From Bacteroidota bacterium (GTDB lineage: Bacteria > Bacteroidota > Bacteroidia > Chitinophagales > Chitinophagaceae): a DNA stretch of 64,000 nucleotides. The position numbers and the translations under genes were made by a program. Each line of letters begins with the position of its first letter. The stretch's first letter is position 1. A model generated the notes under the pieces. It worked only from the letters and a program-made list of their open reading frames with translations, was not told the DNA's origin and made no database searches. The DNA is taken from NCBI GenBank assembly GCA_018267955.1, contig JAFDXL010000009.1, forward strand, positions 1,142,717-1,206,716, written 5' to 3'. Of the stretch, positions 17,697-26,695 are shown one piece after another.

Positions 17697-19964
17697 ATGG
17701 CATTTGATCTTGATCTTATCCAGAAAGTATATAGCGAGCTTCCCGGAAAAATTGCAATAGCCCGCCAGCTTATTGGCCGTCCGCTAACATTTGCTGAAAA
17801 AATATTGTACGCGCATACATTTCAGCCAACTACTGAACCGTATGTACGTGGTAAAGATTATGTAAACTTTGCACCTGACCGTGTAGCGATGCAAGATGCA
17901 ACAGCGCAAATGGCATTGCTGCAATTCATGACCTGCGGTCGCGATAAGGTAGCCGTACCCAGCTCAGTACACTGCGATCACCTGATACAAGCTAAAGTAG
18001 GCGCTAAAGAAGACCTGGCAACTGCTAATGATGTGAACAAAGAAGTGTATGATTTCCTCGCTTCTATATCTAACAAATACGGCATCGGTTTCTGGAAACC
18101 GGGTGCAGGTATCATTCACCAGGTAGTGCTTGAGAACTATGCATTCCCCGGTGGTATGATGATAGGTACCGATAGCCACACACCTAATGCCGGTGGCCTT
18201 GGTATGATAGCTATTGGCGTTGGTGGTGCTGATGCAGTGGACGTAATGGCCGGCCTGCCATGGGAACTGAAAATGCCTAAACTGATAGGCGTGAAGCTGA
18301 CAGGTAAACTGAATGGCTGGGCTTCTGCAAAAGATATTATCCTGAAAGTAGCAGGTATCCTTACCGTAAAAGGCGGTACCGGCGCTATTGTTGAATACTT
18401 TGGTGAAGGCGCCGATAGCTTCAGCGCTACCGGTAAAGCTACTATCTGTAACATGGGTGCTGAAATAGGCGCTACATGCTCGCTGTTTGCTTATGATGAG
18501 AAGATGGCAGATTACCTGCGTGGTACCAGCCGTGCAGATATCGCCGCTCTTGCTGATAAAGTAAAAGAGCATCTGCGCCCGGATGCGGAAGTATATGCAG
18601 ATCCTGCTAAATACTACGATCAACTGATTGAAATAAACCTGGATGAACTGGAACCATATGTAAACGGCCCATTCACTCCGGACCTGGCTACACCGATCAG
18701 CCAAATGGCAGAAGCTGTAAAAGCTAACGGATGGCCTGACGCGGTAGAAGTAGCCCTGATAGGTTCTTGTACCAACTCATCTTACGAAGACATTTCCCGC
18801 TCCGCATCTATCGCAACAGATGCTATGAGCAAAGGGCTGAAAGCTAAGAGTGAATTTACCATCACTCCGGGTTCTGAAATGGTTCGCTTTACTATTGACC
18901 GTGATGGCTTCCTGAAGACATTCGATCAAATGGGCGGTATTGTACTGGCTAACGCCTGCGGTCCTTGTATCGGCCAATGGGCGCGTCACATAGATGATCC
19001 TAACCGTAAGAATACCATCGTTACTTCTTTCAACCGCAACTTTGCTAAGCGTAACGACGGCCTTGCATCTACACACGCATTCGTTGCTTCTCCTGAAATA
19101 GTTACCGCATTTGCTATAGCAGGCAGCCTGTCCTTCAACCCGCTGAAAGATAAGCTGGTGAATGAAAAAGGCGAAGAAGTGATGCTGGCAGAACCTAAAG
19201 GTTTTGAATTGCCTGCAAAAGGATTTGCAGTAGATGATGCCGGTTACCAGGCACCAGCTGCTGATGGCAGCAAAGTTGAGGTGATCGTAAACCCAACAAG
19301 CAGCCGCCTGCAATTGCTGGAGCCATTTACCCCATGGGAAGGCACATCACTGCATGGCCTGAAACTGCTAATCAAAGCATTTGGCAAATGTACTACTGAC
19401 CACATCTCCATGGCAGGCCCATGGTTGAAATACCGCGGCCACCTGGATAATATATCTAACAACATGCTGATAGGCGCAGTAAATGCCTTCAACATGGAGA
19501 CTAATAAAGTGAAGAACCTGCTTACCGGCGAATACGGTGAAGTACCTGCAACTGCACGTGCCTACAAAGCAGCCGGTATCGGCAGCGTAGTAGTAGGCGA
19601 CGAAAACTACGGAGAAGGTAGCTCCCGCGAACACGCAGCAATGGAGCCACGCCACCTGGGCGTTCGTGCTATCGTAGTGAAGAGCTTTGCTCGTATACAC
19701 GAAACCAACCTGAAAAAGCAAGGTATGCTGGCGCTAACTTTTGCAGATAAGGAAGACTATAACAAAGTACAGGAAGACGATACCATGGATATCATTGGCC
19801 TGACAACATTTGCTGAAGGTAAACCATTGACGATGGTACTGCATCATGCAAATGGCACTACCGATGAAATAACATTGAACCATACTTATAACGAGCAACA
19901 GATCGAATGGTTCAAAGCAGGTGGCGCGCTGAATGTAATACGCGCTGAGTTTTCTACTAAATAG
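17697..19964 (+). CDS. acnA: Aconitate hydratase
   Basis: A 755-residue aconitase of the mitochondrial type, converting citrate to isocitrate in the TCA cycle. Three cysteines should bind the [4Fe-4S] cluster: one in [15 protein letters not shown] and two in [11 protein letters not shown]. Other family blocks are [29 protein letters not shown] and, in the C-terminal swivel domain, [22 protein letters not shown] and [20 protein letters not shown]. Length and block order are normal. A monocistronic unit is likely: about 210 bases of upstream spacer and a strong terminator downstream. Confidence 0.96.
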   Translation: MAFDLDLIQKVYSELPGKIAIARQLIGRPLTFAEKILYAHTFQPTTEPYVRGKDYVNFAPDRVAMQDATAQMALLQFMTCGRDKVAVPSSVHCDHLIQAKVGAKEDLATANDVNKEVYDFLASISNKYGIGFWKPGAGIIHQVVLENYAFPGGMMIGTDSHTPNAGGLGMIAIGVGGADAVDVMAGLPWELKMPKLIGVKLTGKLNGWASAKDIILKVAGILTVKGGTGAIVEYFGEGADSFSATGKATICNMGAEIGATCSLFAYDEKMADYLRGTSRADIAALADKVKEHLRPDAEVYADPAKYYDQLIEINLDELEPYVNGPFTPDLATPISQMAEAVKANGWPDAVEVALIGSCTNSSYEDISRSASIATDAMSKGLKAKSEFTITPGSEMVRFTIDRDGFLKTFDQMGGIVLANACGPCIGQWARHIDDPNRKNTIVTSFNRNFAKRNDGLASTHAFVASPEIVTAFAIAGSLSFNPLKDKLVNEKGEEVMLAEPKGFELPAKGFAVDDAGYQAPAADGSKVEVIVNPTSSRLQLLEPFTPWEGTSLHGLKLLIKAFGKCTTDHISMAGPWLKYRGHLDNISNNMLIGAVNAFNMETNKVKNLLTGEYGEVPATARAYKAAGIGSVVVGDENYGEGSSREHAAMEPRHLGVRAIVVKSFARIHETNLKKQGMLALTFADKEDYNKVQEDDTMDIIGLTTFAEGKPLTMVLHHANGTTDEITLNHTYNEQQIEWFKAGGALNVIRAEFSTK

Positions 19965-19984
19965 ATCATAATACATACAATAGT

Positions 19985-20017
19985 AAAAGGCCACCCCAAC
20001 GGTGGCCTTTGCTTTTA
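19985..20017. terminator. Terminator between acnA and tcdA
   Basis: AAAGGCCACC pairs with GGTGGCCTTT around CCAAC, followed by GCTTTT. It lies between two convergent genes and probably serves acnA. Confidence 0.85.
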
Positions 20018-20032
20018 TATTGCGATCAATAA

Positions 20033-20758
20033 TTAATCTTCCATCAGATCGCGTATAGCCACAGAAGCTACGCATGCGCCGAATGTTGCCGGCAGGTAAG
20101 ATATGGTCCCGTAGGCCGACTTCTTGAAATTGCTGCCATCCGTCAGCATCAACGATTCCTTGATGGGTTCTTCGGGCGAGAATACCACTTTAATGCCTTT
20201 GTATATTTTGTCTTCCTTCAGCTTCTTGCGCACTTGCTGTGCGAAGGGGCAATTGTAGGTCTTGGATATATCTACCACCTGCAATTGTGTAGGATCCAAC
20301 TTGGCGCCTGCGCCCATGGAACTGACCATGCGGAAACCCTTTGCCTTCGCCGCTTTGATAAATGTAAGCTTAGGTGTGATGCTATCTATCGCATCTATCA
20401 CATAGTCGAACTGTGCAGAGGATAAAACCTCTTCTACCTTTTCAGGGGTAATGAATTCTTTGATGCTATGCAGTTTCAGTTCGGGGTTAATAGCCAATAA
20501 CCGCTCTGCCATGATATCCGCTTTGTACTGGCCATGCGTTGTAGCCAAGGCAGGTAATTGCCTGTTACGATTGCTGGGATCTACCACATCTCCGTCTACA
20601 ATGGTCATCTCTCCAATACCAGAGCGACATATAAACTCGGCAGCGAACGATCCTACCCCACCCATGCCCACTACCAGCACATGTGCGTTATGCAGCTTTT
20701 GTAATTTTTCCTTACCTATTAATAACTCGGTACGCGATAACCAGGCTGTGTCTTTCAT
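20033..20758 (-). CDS. tcdA: tRNA threonylcarbamoyladenosine dehydratase (TcdA/CsdL)
   Basis: A 241-residue E1-like (ThiF/MoeB-fold) enzyme that cyclises t6A37 to ct6A37 in ANN-decoding tRNAs using ATP. The nucleotide loop is VVGMGGVGSFAAE (about residues 28-40), followed by the E1 signature DGDVVDPSNRNRQ. Conserved later blocks are VIDAIDSITPK and SSMGAGAKLDPT. The C-terminal ISYLPATFGACVASV membrane-associating segment is typical of TcdA. Its ATG overlaps the stop of the upstream tatD gene by 4 bases (ATGA), so the two are translationally coupled. Confidence 0.92.
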   Translation of the reverse strand: MKDTAWLSRTELLIGKEKLQKLHNAHVLVVGMGGVGSFAAEFICRSGIGEMTIVDGDVVDPSNRNRQLPALATTHGQYKADIMAERLLAINPELKLHSIKEFITPEKVEEVLSSAQFDYVIDAIDSITPKLTFIKAAKAKGFRMVSSMGAGAKLDPTQLQVVDISKTYNCPFAQQVRKKLKEDKIYKGIKVVFSPEEPIKESLMLTDGSNFKKSAYGTISYLPATFGACVASVAIRDLMED

Positions 20759-21417
20759 CTCTTAAATACAGTTGCAAAATTTTTTCGAAGCTGCAAAATA
20801 AGCGCATCCGGCGGAGTTTTCCTTATCGAAGCGGCCGCATTGTATATATCTATAATACTTGCGTCCCTATCGTCTGTTTCCAGGAAAAACTTATCGGCCG
20901 GCACTTTATTAAATACATCTTTCGCTCCTGCATCTTCTTTCAATATCGCCGCACCGAACGATAGATAATACCCCTGTTTTAGGATTTGTTCTGCGAGCTG
21001 CCATTTTTTATTGAACCCATGAAAGATCACCGGCACGTTCACAGCACTATCTTTGAGCATACCAAGCACTTCTTCATACGCCCTTACACAGTGTATCACC
21101 AGGGGCTTACGCAGGCGGTTTGCAAGGTTTACTTGTTTGCTAAAGGCCCGTACTTGCAGGTCCCAATCCGTATCGCATACTTTATCTAGTCCGCACTCGC
21201 CTACTGCCATGACATTATCTCCTTTTGCAGCCTGCTCCAATTCCCGAAATTTCGCGTCAAAAGTATCGTTATTGATATACCAGGGATGCAATCCAACCGA
21301 ATATTGTCCGTCGTTTCCTACCTGCTCAAAGTTTTGGTACAAGCTCTGAACAGATAGTACCGAAGGCATAGTTTTAGTATGATGAGTATGGATATCTATG
21401 TAAATGATGTCCTGCAT
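20755..21417 (-). CDS. TatD family metal-dependent hydrolase (DNase)
   Basis: A 220-residue TIM-barrel hydrolase of the TatD family. Metal-site blocks are YIDIHTHH at the start, GECGLDK in the middle, VIHCVRAYEE, VIFHGFNK and FFLETDDRD. Family members are magnesium-dependent 3'-5' exonucleases. It is about 40 residues shorter than E. coli TatD, with short loops, which is common in Bacteroidota copies. It is the first gene of a two-gene unit with tcdA (ATGA overlap). The physiological substrate is uncertain. Confidence 0.85.
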   Translation of the reverse strand: MQDIIYIDIHTHHTKTMPSVLSVQSLYQNFEQVGNDGQYSVGLHPWYINNDTFDAKFRELEQAAKGDNVMAVGECGLDKVCDTDWDLQVRAFSKQVNLANRLRKPLVIHCVRAYEEVLGMLKDSAVNVPVIFHGFNKKWQLAEQILKQGYYLSFGAAILKEDAGAKDVFNKVPADKFFLETDDRDASIIDIYNAAASIRKTPPDALILQLRKNFATVFKR

Positions 21418-21498
21418 GCGTTAGTAAAACTATAAAGTTTACAAACACCTAACGAATGGAGGCCATACAAAACTGTTTTTTTAGTATTTTTACTACAC

Positions 21499-21729
21499 AT
21501 GAAACCGCTGTATAGCATAAAGAACTTTATCGAATGGAAGGCCTTCGGCGTTTGTACCGCGATAGGCGAAAAAATAGGCGTAGCAACAAGTCGCATACGC
21601 CTATGGTTCATTTATATTTCTTTTCTTACGCTCGGTTCACCACTGATCGTTTATATGGTGCTCGCCTTCTGGATCAATATGAAGGAATATATCCTGATGC
21701 GCAGGAGAAACCCTGTTAAATGGCTGTAA
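21499..21729 (+). CDS. PspC domain protein
   Basis: A 76-residue PspC-domain membrane protein. It has the family pattern: a short N-terminal segment, GVCTAIGEKIGVATSRIRLWFIYISF, one or two hydrophobic spans and the final block YMVLAFWINMKE. In enterobacteria PspC is part of the envelope stress response. Stand-alone short copies are widespread in Bacteroidota and uncharacterised. No pspA or pspB is adjacent. A TATTTTTA near-match to the -7 box lies 6 bases before its ATG. Confidence 0.85.
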   Translation: MKPLYSIKNFIEWKAFGVCTAIGEKIGVATSRIRLWFIYISFLTLGSPLIVYMVLAFWINMKEYILMRRRNPVKWL

Positions 21730-21739
21730 CGCCCTTAAC

Positions 21740-22912
21740 CTAATCTTCATAATCATCTTCTGCAGCTTCCCTGCGGGCTTTTCTTTCCGCCTTACGTTTT
21801 TCACGTTCTTCTTCTTTGTGTTTCTTTTCTGCAAGGCGTTCGCGTTCCATTTCTTCCTGCTCCCTACGCTCGGCAGCTTCTTCGCGGGCTATGCGTTCTT
21901 CCTCACGCTTACGTGCTTTTTCCCGGTCCTTATCAGCCTGCTCCTGGCGTAGCCTCATAGCAGCTTCCTCTTTGACTACCTTTTCTTCGCGTGCTTTTTC
22001 AGCAGCAGCTTGTTTCTTTTCTTCTTCGGCCTGGCGTGCTTCTTCTTCACGCTGCATTTTCAGCCTCTCCGCTTTCTCTTTTTTACGCTCTGCAATACGG
22101 GCCTTCTCTTCCTGTTCATCTTTCAGGCGTTGTGCTTCCTCTTCTTTTGCTATACGATCAGCTTCTGCTTTTTCTTCGGCGGCTCTTTTAGCGGCAAGTT
22201 GCTGTTCGCGCTGGCGTTTTGCTTCTATCTCTGCCTGGCGCTGCTCTTCACGGGCTTTTTCTTCGGCTATCTTTTGCTTTTCTTTTTCTTCTTTAGCCAG
22301 CCTTTTTGCTTCTTCGTCTTTTTCCTTCTGTGCCAATCGTGCTTTCTCAGCAGCTGCTTCCTGCTTAGCCGCTTCTTCACGCTCCCTTTCCTTCTCCATC
22401 TGTTTCTGCGCTTTCTCTGCTGCCTCCTGTTTTTCCTTACTTATCTTGTCCAGCAGGTATTTTTTCTGTTCTTTATTGTTATCATCATAAAAACCTATGC
22501 GGGTAACAAAAGCATTTTTAGGCGCAGTAGCTACCAATACCGGTTTAAATGTATAATTCAGTTTATTATTGTTCGACATCATCACAGGATAGACACGAAA
22601 GTCTTTCTCATCTACTATCTCCATCCGTTTAAAATTGAGATAGGTCTCCATCCTTGTTTCCGGAGATGCGATCACAAAAACGTATTGGGTATTAAAATCA
22701 GGCCTTTTAGGATGTGCACCTTCCGCAATACCAACAAGGCTATCAAAATCAGCGGGCTCGTCTATATACCAGTAGCTAAGACCTTTACCTACTTCCACAT
22801 TTGGCCTGATCGCGTAGCCATCCAGCGTTTTGAATTCAACCCTTTTTGACTGGGCATTTGCTTCTGTGTTATAAGACAAGGCCAGTATAGCCAGTACCAA
22901 TACTTTCTTCAT
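21740..22912 (-). CDS. Secreted protein with N-terminal domain and long charged coiled coil
   Basis: A 390-residue exported protein. Residues 1-21 are a signal peptide ending NANAQ-like (TEANAQ). Residues 22-160 form a globular domain with YWYIDEPADFDSLVG, PDFNTQYVFVIAS and VTRIGFYDD. From about 161 to 385 the protein is almost pure Glu/Lys/Arg/Ala/Gln with few hydrophobics, resembling a single alpha-helix or coiled coil, ending acidic (EDDYED). The next upstream gene encodes the same N-terminal domain without the coil, so the two look like paralogues. Function is unknown; the coil may span the periplasm or bind the cell wall. TolA-like stalks are an analogy only. Confidence 0.8.
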   Translation of the reverse strand: MKKVLVLAILALSYNTEANAQSKRVEFKTLDGYAIRPNVEVGKGLSYWYIDEPADFDSLVGIAEGAHPKRPDFNTQYVFVIASPETRMETYLNFKRMEIVDEKDFRVYPVMMSNNNKLNYTFKPVLVATAPKNAFVTRIGFYDDNNKEQKKYLLDKISKEKQEAAEKAQKQMEKEREREEAAKQEAAAEKARLAQKEKDEEAKRLAKEEKEKQKIAEEKAREEQRQAEIEAKRQREQQLAAKRAAEEKAEADRIAKEEEAQRLKDEQEEKARIAERKKEKAERLKMQREEEARQAEEEKKQAAAEKAREEKVVKEEAAMRLRQEQADKDREKARKREEERIAREEAAERREQEEMERERLAEKKHKEEEREKRKAERKARREAAEDDYED

Positions 22913-22964
22913 ATACTATGATTAGCGAGTTTTAAAAGTAATAAAATATAGCAGAACGTAAAAG

Positions 22965-23426
22965 CTATTTGACCGGTACAGATGCCAACAGGCGCATTTT
23001 CCAGTTATTGTAGAAGTTGACCTTCGTTACAGATGGGTACCGGGGGATGATACAAACCTTTAACGGGTATGTTTTATAGGTGAGCTGATGCCGGCCTTCA
23101 TCCAGGTCGCAATAAACTTCTATAAAGCCACCTGCTTTCATACAAACCTTATTCATGTTTACCGAAGCGTTCCACTTCGTCTGTTTCATAATGATCGCCA
23201 GCATTATTTCCTTACTGAAATCCGGTGTATCGGGGCGATGGGTAACACCGAAAAGTTTTTTAAATTCCTTTCTGTTGGCAATAACAAAATAGTTCACGTC
23301 CGATTTCAGATCCATCCCATTGCCCAGGTAGTAATAGTCTTGCAAAAACCGGGCTTCCACTTGCTGTGGCTGGGCATTCGCAAACAGGCAAAACATGACA
23401 AAAATCAGTGTAAATAATGGTTTCAC
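22965..23426 (-). CDS. Secreted hypothetical protein, paralogue of the neighbouring domain
   Basis: A 153-residue exported protein if translation starts at GTG 23426, which gives a good signal peptide (KPLFTLIFVMFCLFANAQ). The frame stays open to a TTG at 23492. The mature domain reads YFVIANRKEFKKLFGV, PDTPDFSKEIMLAIIMK and VTKVNFYNNW, matching in order the landmarks of the globular domain of the gene at 21740-22912. It has a single unpaired-looking Cys group and no enzyme motif. The two genes are 52 bases apart on the same strand and probably form an operon. Function unknown. Confidence 0.7.
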   Translation of the reverse strand: MKPLFTLIFVMFCLFANAQPQQVEARFLQDYYYLGNGMDLKSDVNYFVIANRKEFKKLFGVTHRPDTPDFSKEIMLAIIMKQTKWNASVNMNKVCMKAGGFIEVYCDLDEGRHQLTYKTYPLKVCIIPRYPSVTKVNFYNNWKMRLLASVPVK

Positions 23427-23513
23427 AGTATGAAAATACAGTTTGATCTTACAAATTATCTTAAATTTGCAATCATTTTTTAATAACCTCAAAAAAGAAA
23501 AGGAAGGTACACC

Positions 23514-24590
23514 ATGCCAGTGCTACACAACCGCATCTCGAACGAGGAACTGAAACAGCGTATGCTCGCGGAAACAGAACCGCGCAAAACAGTTTCCTTC
23601 TACAAGTATTTCAACATTGCTGAACCACAGCAGTTTCGTGACGATCTCTACATTGCTTTTGAAAAGCTGAAAGTATTTGGCCGTATTTACATTGCCGCCG
23701 AGGGCATCAATGGCCAGGTAAGTGTACCCGAAAGTAATTACGAAGCATTCAGGGACGCACTTTATCAATCAGCACCGGAGCTGAACGGCATACGAATGAA
23801 CATTGCCGTGGACGACGATGGTAAATCTTTTTGGGTATTGCGCATGAAGGTCCGCCCCAAAATAGTAGCAGATGGTATTGACGATCCTAACTTTGACCCC
23901 GCAAAAACAGGTACTTACCTAAAAGCTGCAGAATATAACGAGCTATCAAAAAAACCGGACACCATCATAGTGGATATGCGTAACCACTATGAATATGAGG
24001 TGGGCCATTTTAAGAATGCAATAGAAGTACCTTCCGATACCTTCCGCGATCAACTGCCGATGGCAGCAGATATGCTGAAGGAGCATAAGGATAAGAACAT
24101 CATCATGTATTGCACAGGTGGCATCCGCTGCGAAAAAGCCAGCGCCTACATGCTGCACAATGGTTTTAAAAATGTGTTCCATGTAGAGGGCGGCATCATA
24201 GAATATACACGAAAAGCAAAAGAACAAGGATTGCCGGTTGAATTCATCGGTAAGAATTTCGTGTTTGATGAACGCCTTGGTGAACGTATCACCGACGATA
24301 TTATAGCACAATGCCATACCTGCGGGAAGCCCTGCGATGCGCATACTAACTGCAAGAACGATGGTTGTCACCTGCTCTTCATTCAATGTGAAGAATGCAG
24401 CGCTGCGCTGGAAGGTTGCTGCAGTGAAGGTTGTAAAGAGGAGAAGAACCTGCCTGAAGAAGAGCAAAGGGCACGACGCGCCGGCAGGGAAAACGGGCCT
24501 ATGATATTTAACAAATCGAAGGACCATCCCCTGCGAAAACACAGAGATGAATGGAAACAGGAACGAACTGAAAATACAAGCACCCTTTAA
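23514..24590 (+). CDS. trhO: tRNA uridine(34) hydroxylase (rhodanese family)
   Basis: A 358-residue TrhO/YceA family enzyme that hydroxylates U34 of tRNAs to 5-hydroxyuridine. An N-terminal domain (about 1-120, with [18 protein letters not shown]) precedes a rhodanese domain (about 130-235) whose active cysteine lies in [13 protein letters not shown]. The Cys-rich tail [14 protein letters not shown] and [16 protein letters not shown] is typical of the longer Bacteroidota and YceA-type members and may bind zinc. The C-terminal end is basic. It stands alone between divergent and unrelated genes, with a terminator overlapping its stop. Confidence 0.92.
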   Translation: MPVLHNRISNEELKQRMLAETEPRKTVSFYKYFNIAEPQQFRDDLYIAFEKLKVFGRIYIAAEGINGQVSVPESNYEAFRDALYQSAPELNGIRMNIAVDDDGKSFWVLRMKVRPKIVADGIDDPNFDPAKTGTYLKAAEYNELSKKPDTIIVDMRNHYEYEVGHFKNAIEVPSDTFRDQLPMAADMLKEHKDKNIIMYCTGGIRCEKASAYMLHNGFKNVFHVEGGIIEYTRKAKEQGLPVEFIGKNFVFDERLGERITDDIIAQCHTCGKPCDAHTNCKNDGCHLLFIQCEECSAALEGCCSEGCKEEKNLPEEEQRARRAGRENGPMIFNKSKDHPLRKHRDEWKQERTENTSTL

Positions 24591-24606
24591 GGGTGCTTTT
24601 TTATTG
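24578..24606 (+). terminator. Terminator overlapping the trhO stop
   Basis: AAGCACCC pairs with GGGTGCTT around TTTAA, followed by TTTTTATT. The loop contains the trhO stop codon. Confidence 0.85.
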
Positions 24607-24673
24607 ACAATACAATTACAATGCCTCTTATGTAATATTTGGCATCCTGCATCTTATTAATAAACCGATTCTT

Positions 24674-25459
24674 ATGGATGCACAAACAATTTCTCAGACC
24701 AATTACCTGGACATTATCTACCAGAACCGTAACAAAGCTTATGGCAGCTATGAATTGCGGACACATTATGAAAGGCGGGCTATACAATCGTTAATGATCG
24801 TTTTTAGCGGAATAGGATTGTTATCGCTGTATGTTGCCTTAACCGGTAAAGCCCCTGTCCCGCTAACACAGGATGTACGTTATGTAGAGCATCAATTGAC
24901 AGATGTCCATATCGATCAACCGAAAATAAAAATAGAACTTCCCAAATCAGTACCTCCGCCTGCTGCCAAACCAACCATTGCCAACCCGGTACCTAAAATA
25001 GTAGAAGATACTAAAGTAACGGAGACACCGAAAACTGTGGCTGAATTAAGTAATGCAGAATCCGGTCTTAAAACGACAACAGGTAATATTAATGGCACAG
25101 CTAGTACCGCCTTGCCAGGCAATAGCACAACTGCCGTTGCTACCGAACCCGAAAAACCATTGACATGGAGTGAAATACCACCAGAGTTTAATGGTAACCT
25201 GCTGGACTACCTCTCCAGATACTTGCAATACCCTACAGGCGCGCGGGACATGGGTATTGAGGGTAAAGTTATTGTACAATTTGTAGTAAATGAAGATGGC
25301 AGCGTTAGCAATGCGCATGTTGTAAAAGGAATAGGTGGCGGATGTGATGAAGAAGCTTTACGCGTAGTAAACGGCATGCAACGATGGAAACCGGGTAAGC
25401 AGAATGGCCATGCTGTGAAAGTATTCTACACTTTACCCATCCGGTTTGTGCTTCAATAG
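24674..25459 (+). CDS. tonB: TonB family energy transducer
   Basis: A 261-residue TonB-type protein. The cytoplasmic N-terminus (NYLDIIYQNRNKAYGSYELR) is the usual Bacteroidota form, followed by one membrane helix at about 40-58. A long Pro/Thr/Lys-rich periplasmic linker (about 70-160) leads to the C-terminal TonB domain (about 175-261) with YPTGARDMGIEGKVIVQFV, GGCDEEALRVV and WKPGKQNG. It couples the ExbBD proton channel to outer membrane receptors. No exbB or exbD is adjacent. The TonB-dependent receptor at 35945 is one possible client among many. Confidence 0.92.
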   Translation: MDAQTISQTNYLDIIYQNRNKAYGSYELRTHYERRAIQSLMIVFSGIGLLSLYVALTGKAPVPLTQDVRYVEHQLTDVHIDQPKIKIELPKSVPPPAAKPTIANPVPKIVEDTKVTETPKTVAELSNAESGLKTTTGNINGTASTALPGNSTTAVATEPEKPLTWSEIPPEFNGNLLDYLSRYLQYPTGARDMGIEGKVIVQFVVNEDGSVSNAHVVKGIGGGCDEEALRVVNGMQRWKPGKQNGHAVKVFYTLPIRFVLQ

Positions 25460-25518
25460 CTCCCTTTGTCATATATTCATTTCCGCCAGATGAAATGGAT
25501 TTATTAAGCCGATTTTTG

Positions 25519-25526
25519 TACGTTTG
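25519..25526 (+). promoter_or_regulatory. -7 box (TACGTTTG) upstream of the leucine dehydrogenase-like gene
   Basis: Exact TAnnTTTG match 19 bases before the ATG at 25546. It also argues against the longer frame that would start at 25495, upstream of this promoter. Confidence 0.45.
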
Positions 25527-25545
25527 CACCCTAATTTTTAAAGAC

Positions 25546-26619
25546 ATGCAACCTTCGGTTTTTGATCTGGTTCAACAAATGGGGCACGAACAGGTAGTTT
25601 TTTGCCACGACCCTTATTCAGGACTTAATGCCATTATAGCAATTCATGACACAACATTAGGCCCTGCATTGGGTGGTACCCGCCTGTGGAACTATGACAG
25701 TCACCAGGATGCTGTTGTAGATGCCCTGCGCCTGAGCCGCGGTATGACCTACAAAGCTGCCATCAGCGGACTGAACCTGGGTGGTGGTAAGGCAGTGATC
25801 ATAGGTGATGCGGCGAACATTAAATCAGAAGGTTTGTGGCGTCGTTATGGCAAATTCGTGAACAGCCTGAACGGTAAATACATCACTGCGGAAGACGTAA
25901 ATACTTCTGCACGCGATATGGAATACATTTCACTGGAAACAGATTTTGTTACCGGTGTACCTGAATACATGGGTGGCAGCGGAGATCCTTCTCCATTTAC
26001 GGCTTATGGTGTATTTACAGGTATGAAGGCATCGGCCAAAAAAGTATGGGGTAACGACAGCCTTGCAGGTAAGAAAGTATTGGTACAAGGCGTAGGCCAT
26101 GTAGGTCAATACCTGGTTGGCCACCTGATAGAAGAAGGTGCCAAAGTGTATATCTCTGATATCAACAATGCTAAAATAAAAGAGACAGTAGATAAGTTCC
26201 GCAGTGTAGAAGTAATAGAAGGCGATAAAATATTTGACCTGGAAATGGACATCTATGCTCCATGTGCACTGGGTGCAACTGTGAATACAGAGAGCATTAA
26301 TAAAATGAAATGCCCTATCATAGCAGGTGCTGCTAATAACCAGCTTGCCGATGAGAACGTACACGGCCCTATGCTGGTAGAAAAAGGCATTGTGTATGCG
26401 CCTGACTTCCTGATAAATGCCGGTGGCCTGATAAACGTAGCTGCAGAACTGGATGGTTACAACCGTGAACGTGTTATGGGTAATGTAGAAAAGATCTATG
26501 ATCGTACATTAGAGATCTACAAACTGTCTGACACAGAAAAAGTACATGCGCAGGCTGCCGCGATTAAACTTGCAGAAAAGCGTATCGCCGATATCGCCAG
26601 CGTAAAATCAAGATTGTAA
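25546..26619 (+). CDS. Leucine/Phe/Val dehydrogenase-type amino acid dehydrogenase
   Basis: A 357-residue NAD-dependent amino acid dehydrogenase of the leucine dehydrogenase branch. Landmarks are GPALGGTRLWNY, the catalytic block MTYKAAISGLNLGGGKAVI, ITAEDVNTSARDME and the Rossmann loop VQGVGHVGQYLV, then CALGATVN and AGAANNQLAD. It interconverts branched-chain amino acids and their 2-oxo acids with ammonia. It is shorter than the gdhA product in this window and lacks its extra helices, supporting a Leu/Val rather than Glu substrate. The ATG at 25546 fits the alignment and the promoter box. It ends at a strong terminator. Confidence 0.88.
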   Translation: MQPSVFDLVQQMGHEQVVFCHDPYSGLNAIIAIHDTTLGPALGGTRLWNYDSHQDAVVDALRLSRGMTYKAAISGLNLGGGKAVIIGDAANIKSEGLWRRYGKFVNSLNGKYITAEDVNTSARDMEYISLETDFVTGVPEYMGGSGDPSPFTAYGVFTGMKASAKKVWGNDSLAGKKVLVQGVGHVGQYLVGHLIEEGAKVYISDINNAKIKETVDKFRSVEVIEGDKIFDLEMDIYAPCALGATVNTESINKMKCPIIAGAANNQLADENVHGPMLVEKGIVYAPDFLINAGGLINVAAELDGYNRERVMGNVEKIYDRTLEIYKLSDTEKVHAQAAAIKLAEKRIADIASVKSRL

Positions 26620-26641
26620 TAGTTATCTACAGTATTATTAT

Positions 26642-26672
26642 AAATAAACCCCGCTTGATGCGGGGTTTATTA
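26642..26672. terminator. Bidirectional terminator
   Basis: AATAAACCCCGC pairs with GCGGGGTTTATT around TTGAT, between the convergent leucine dehydrogenase-like gene and the M56-amidase gene. Confidence 0.85.
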
Positions 26673-26695
26673 TGTAGCATACACTCGTCATATTA

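Noticed and set aside
21816-22490. A long open frame on the plus strand (224 codons, rich in Ser, Phe and Arg) opposite the charged coiled-coil gene.
   Set aside because: It is the complement of Glu/Lys/Arg/Ala codons, which produces long open Ser/Phe/Leu frames. It has no domain pattern and the minus-strand gene has a signal peptide.
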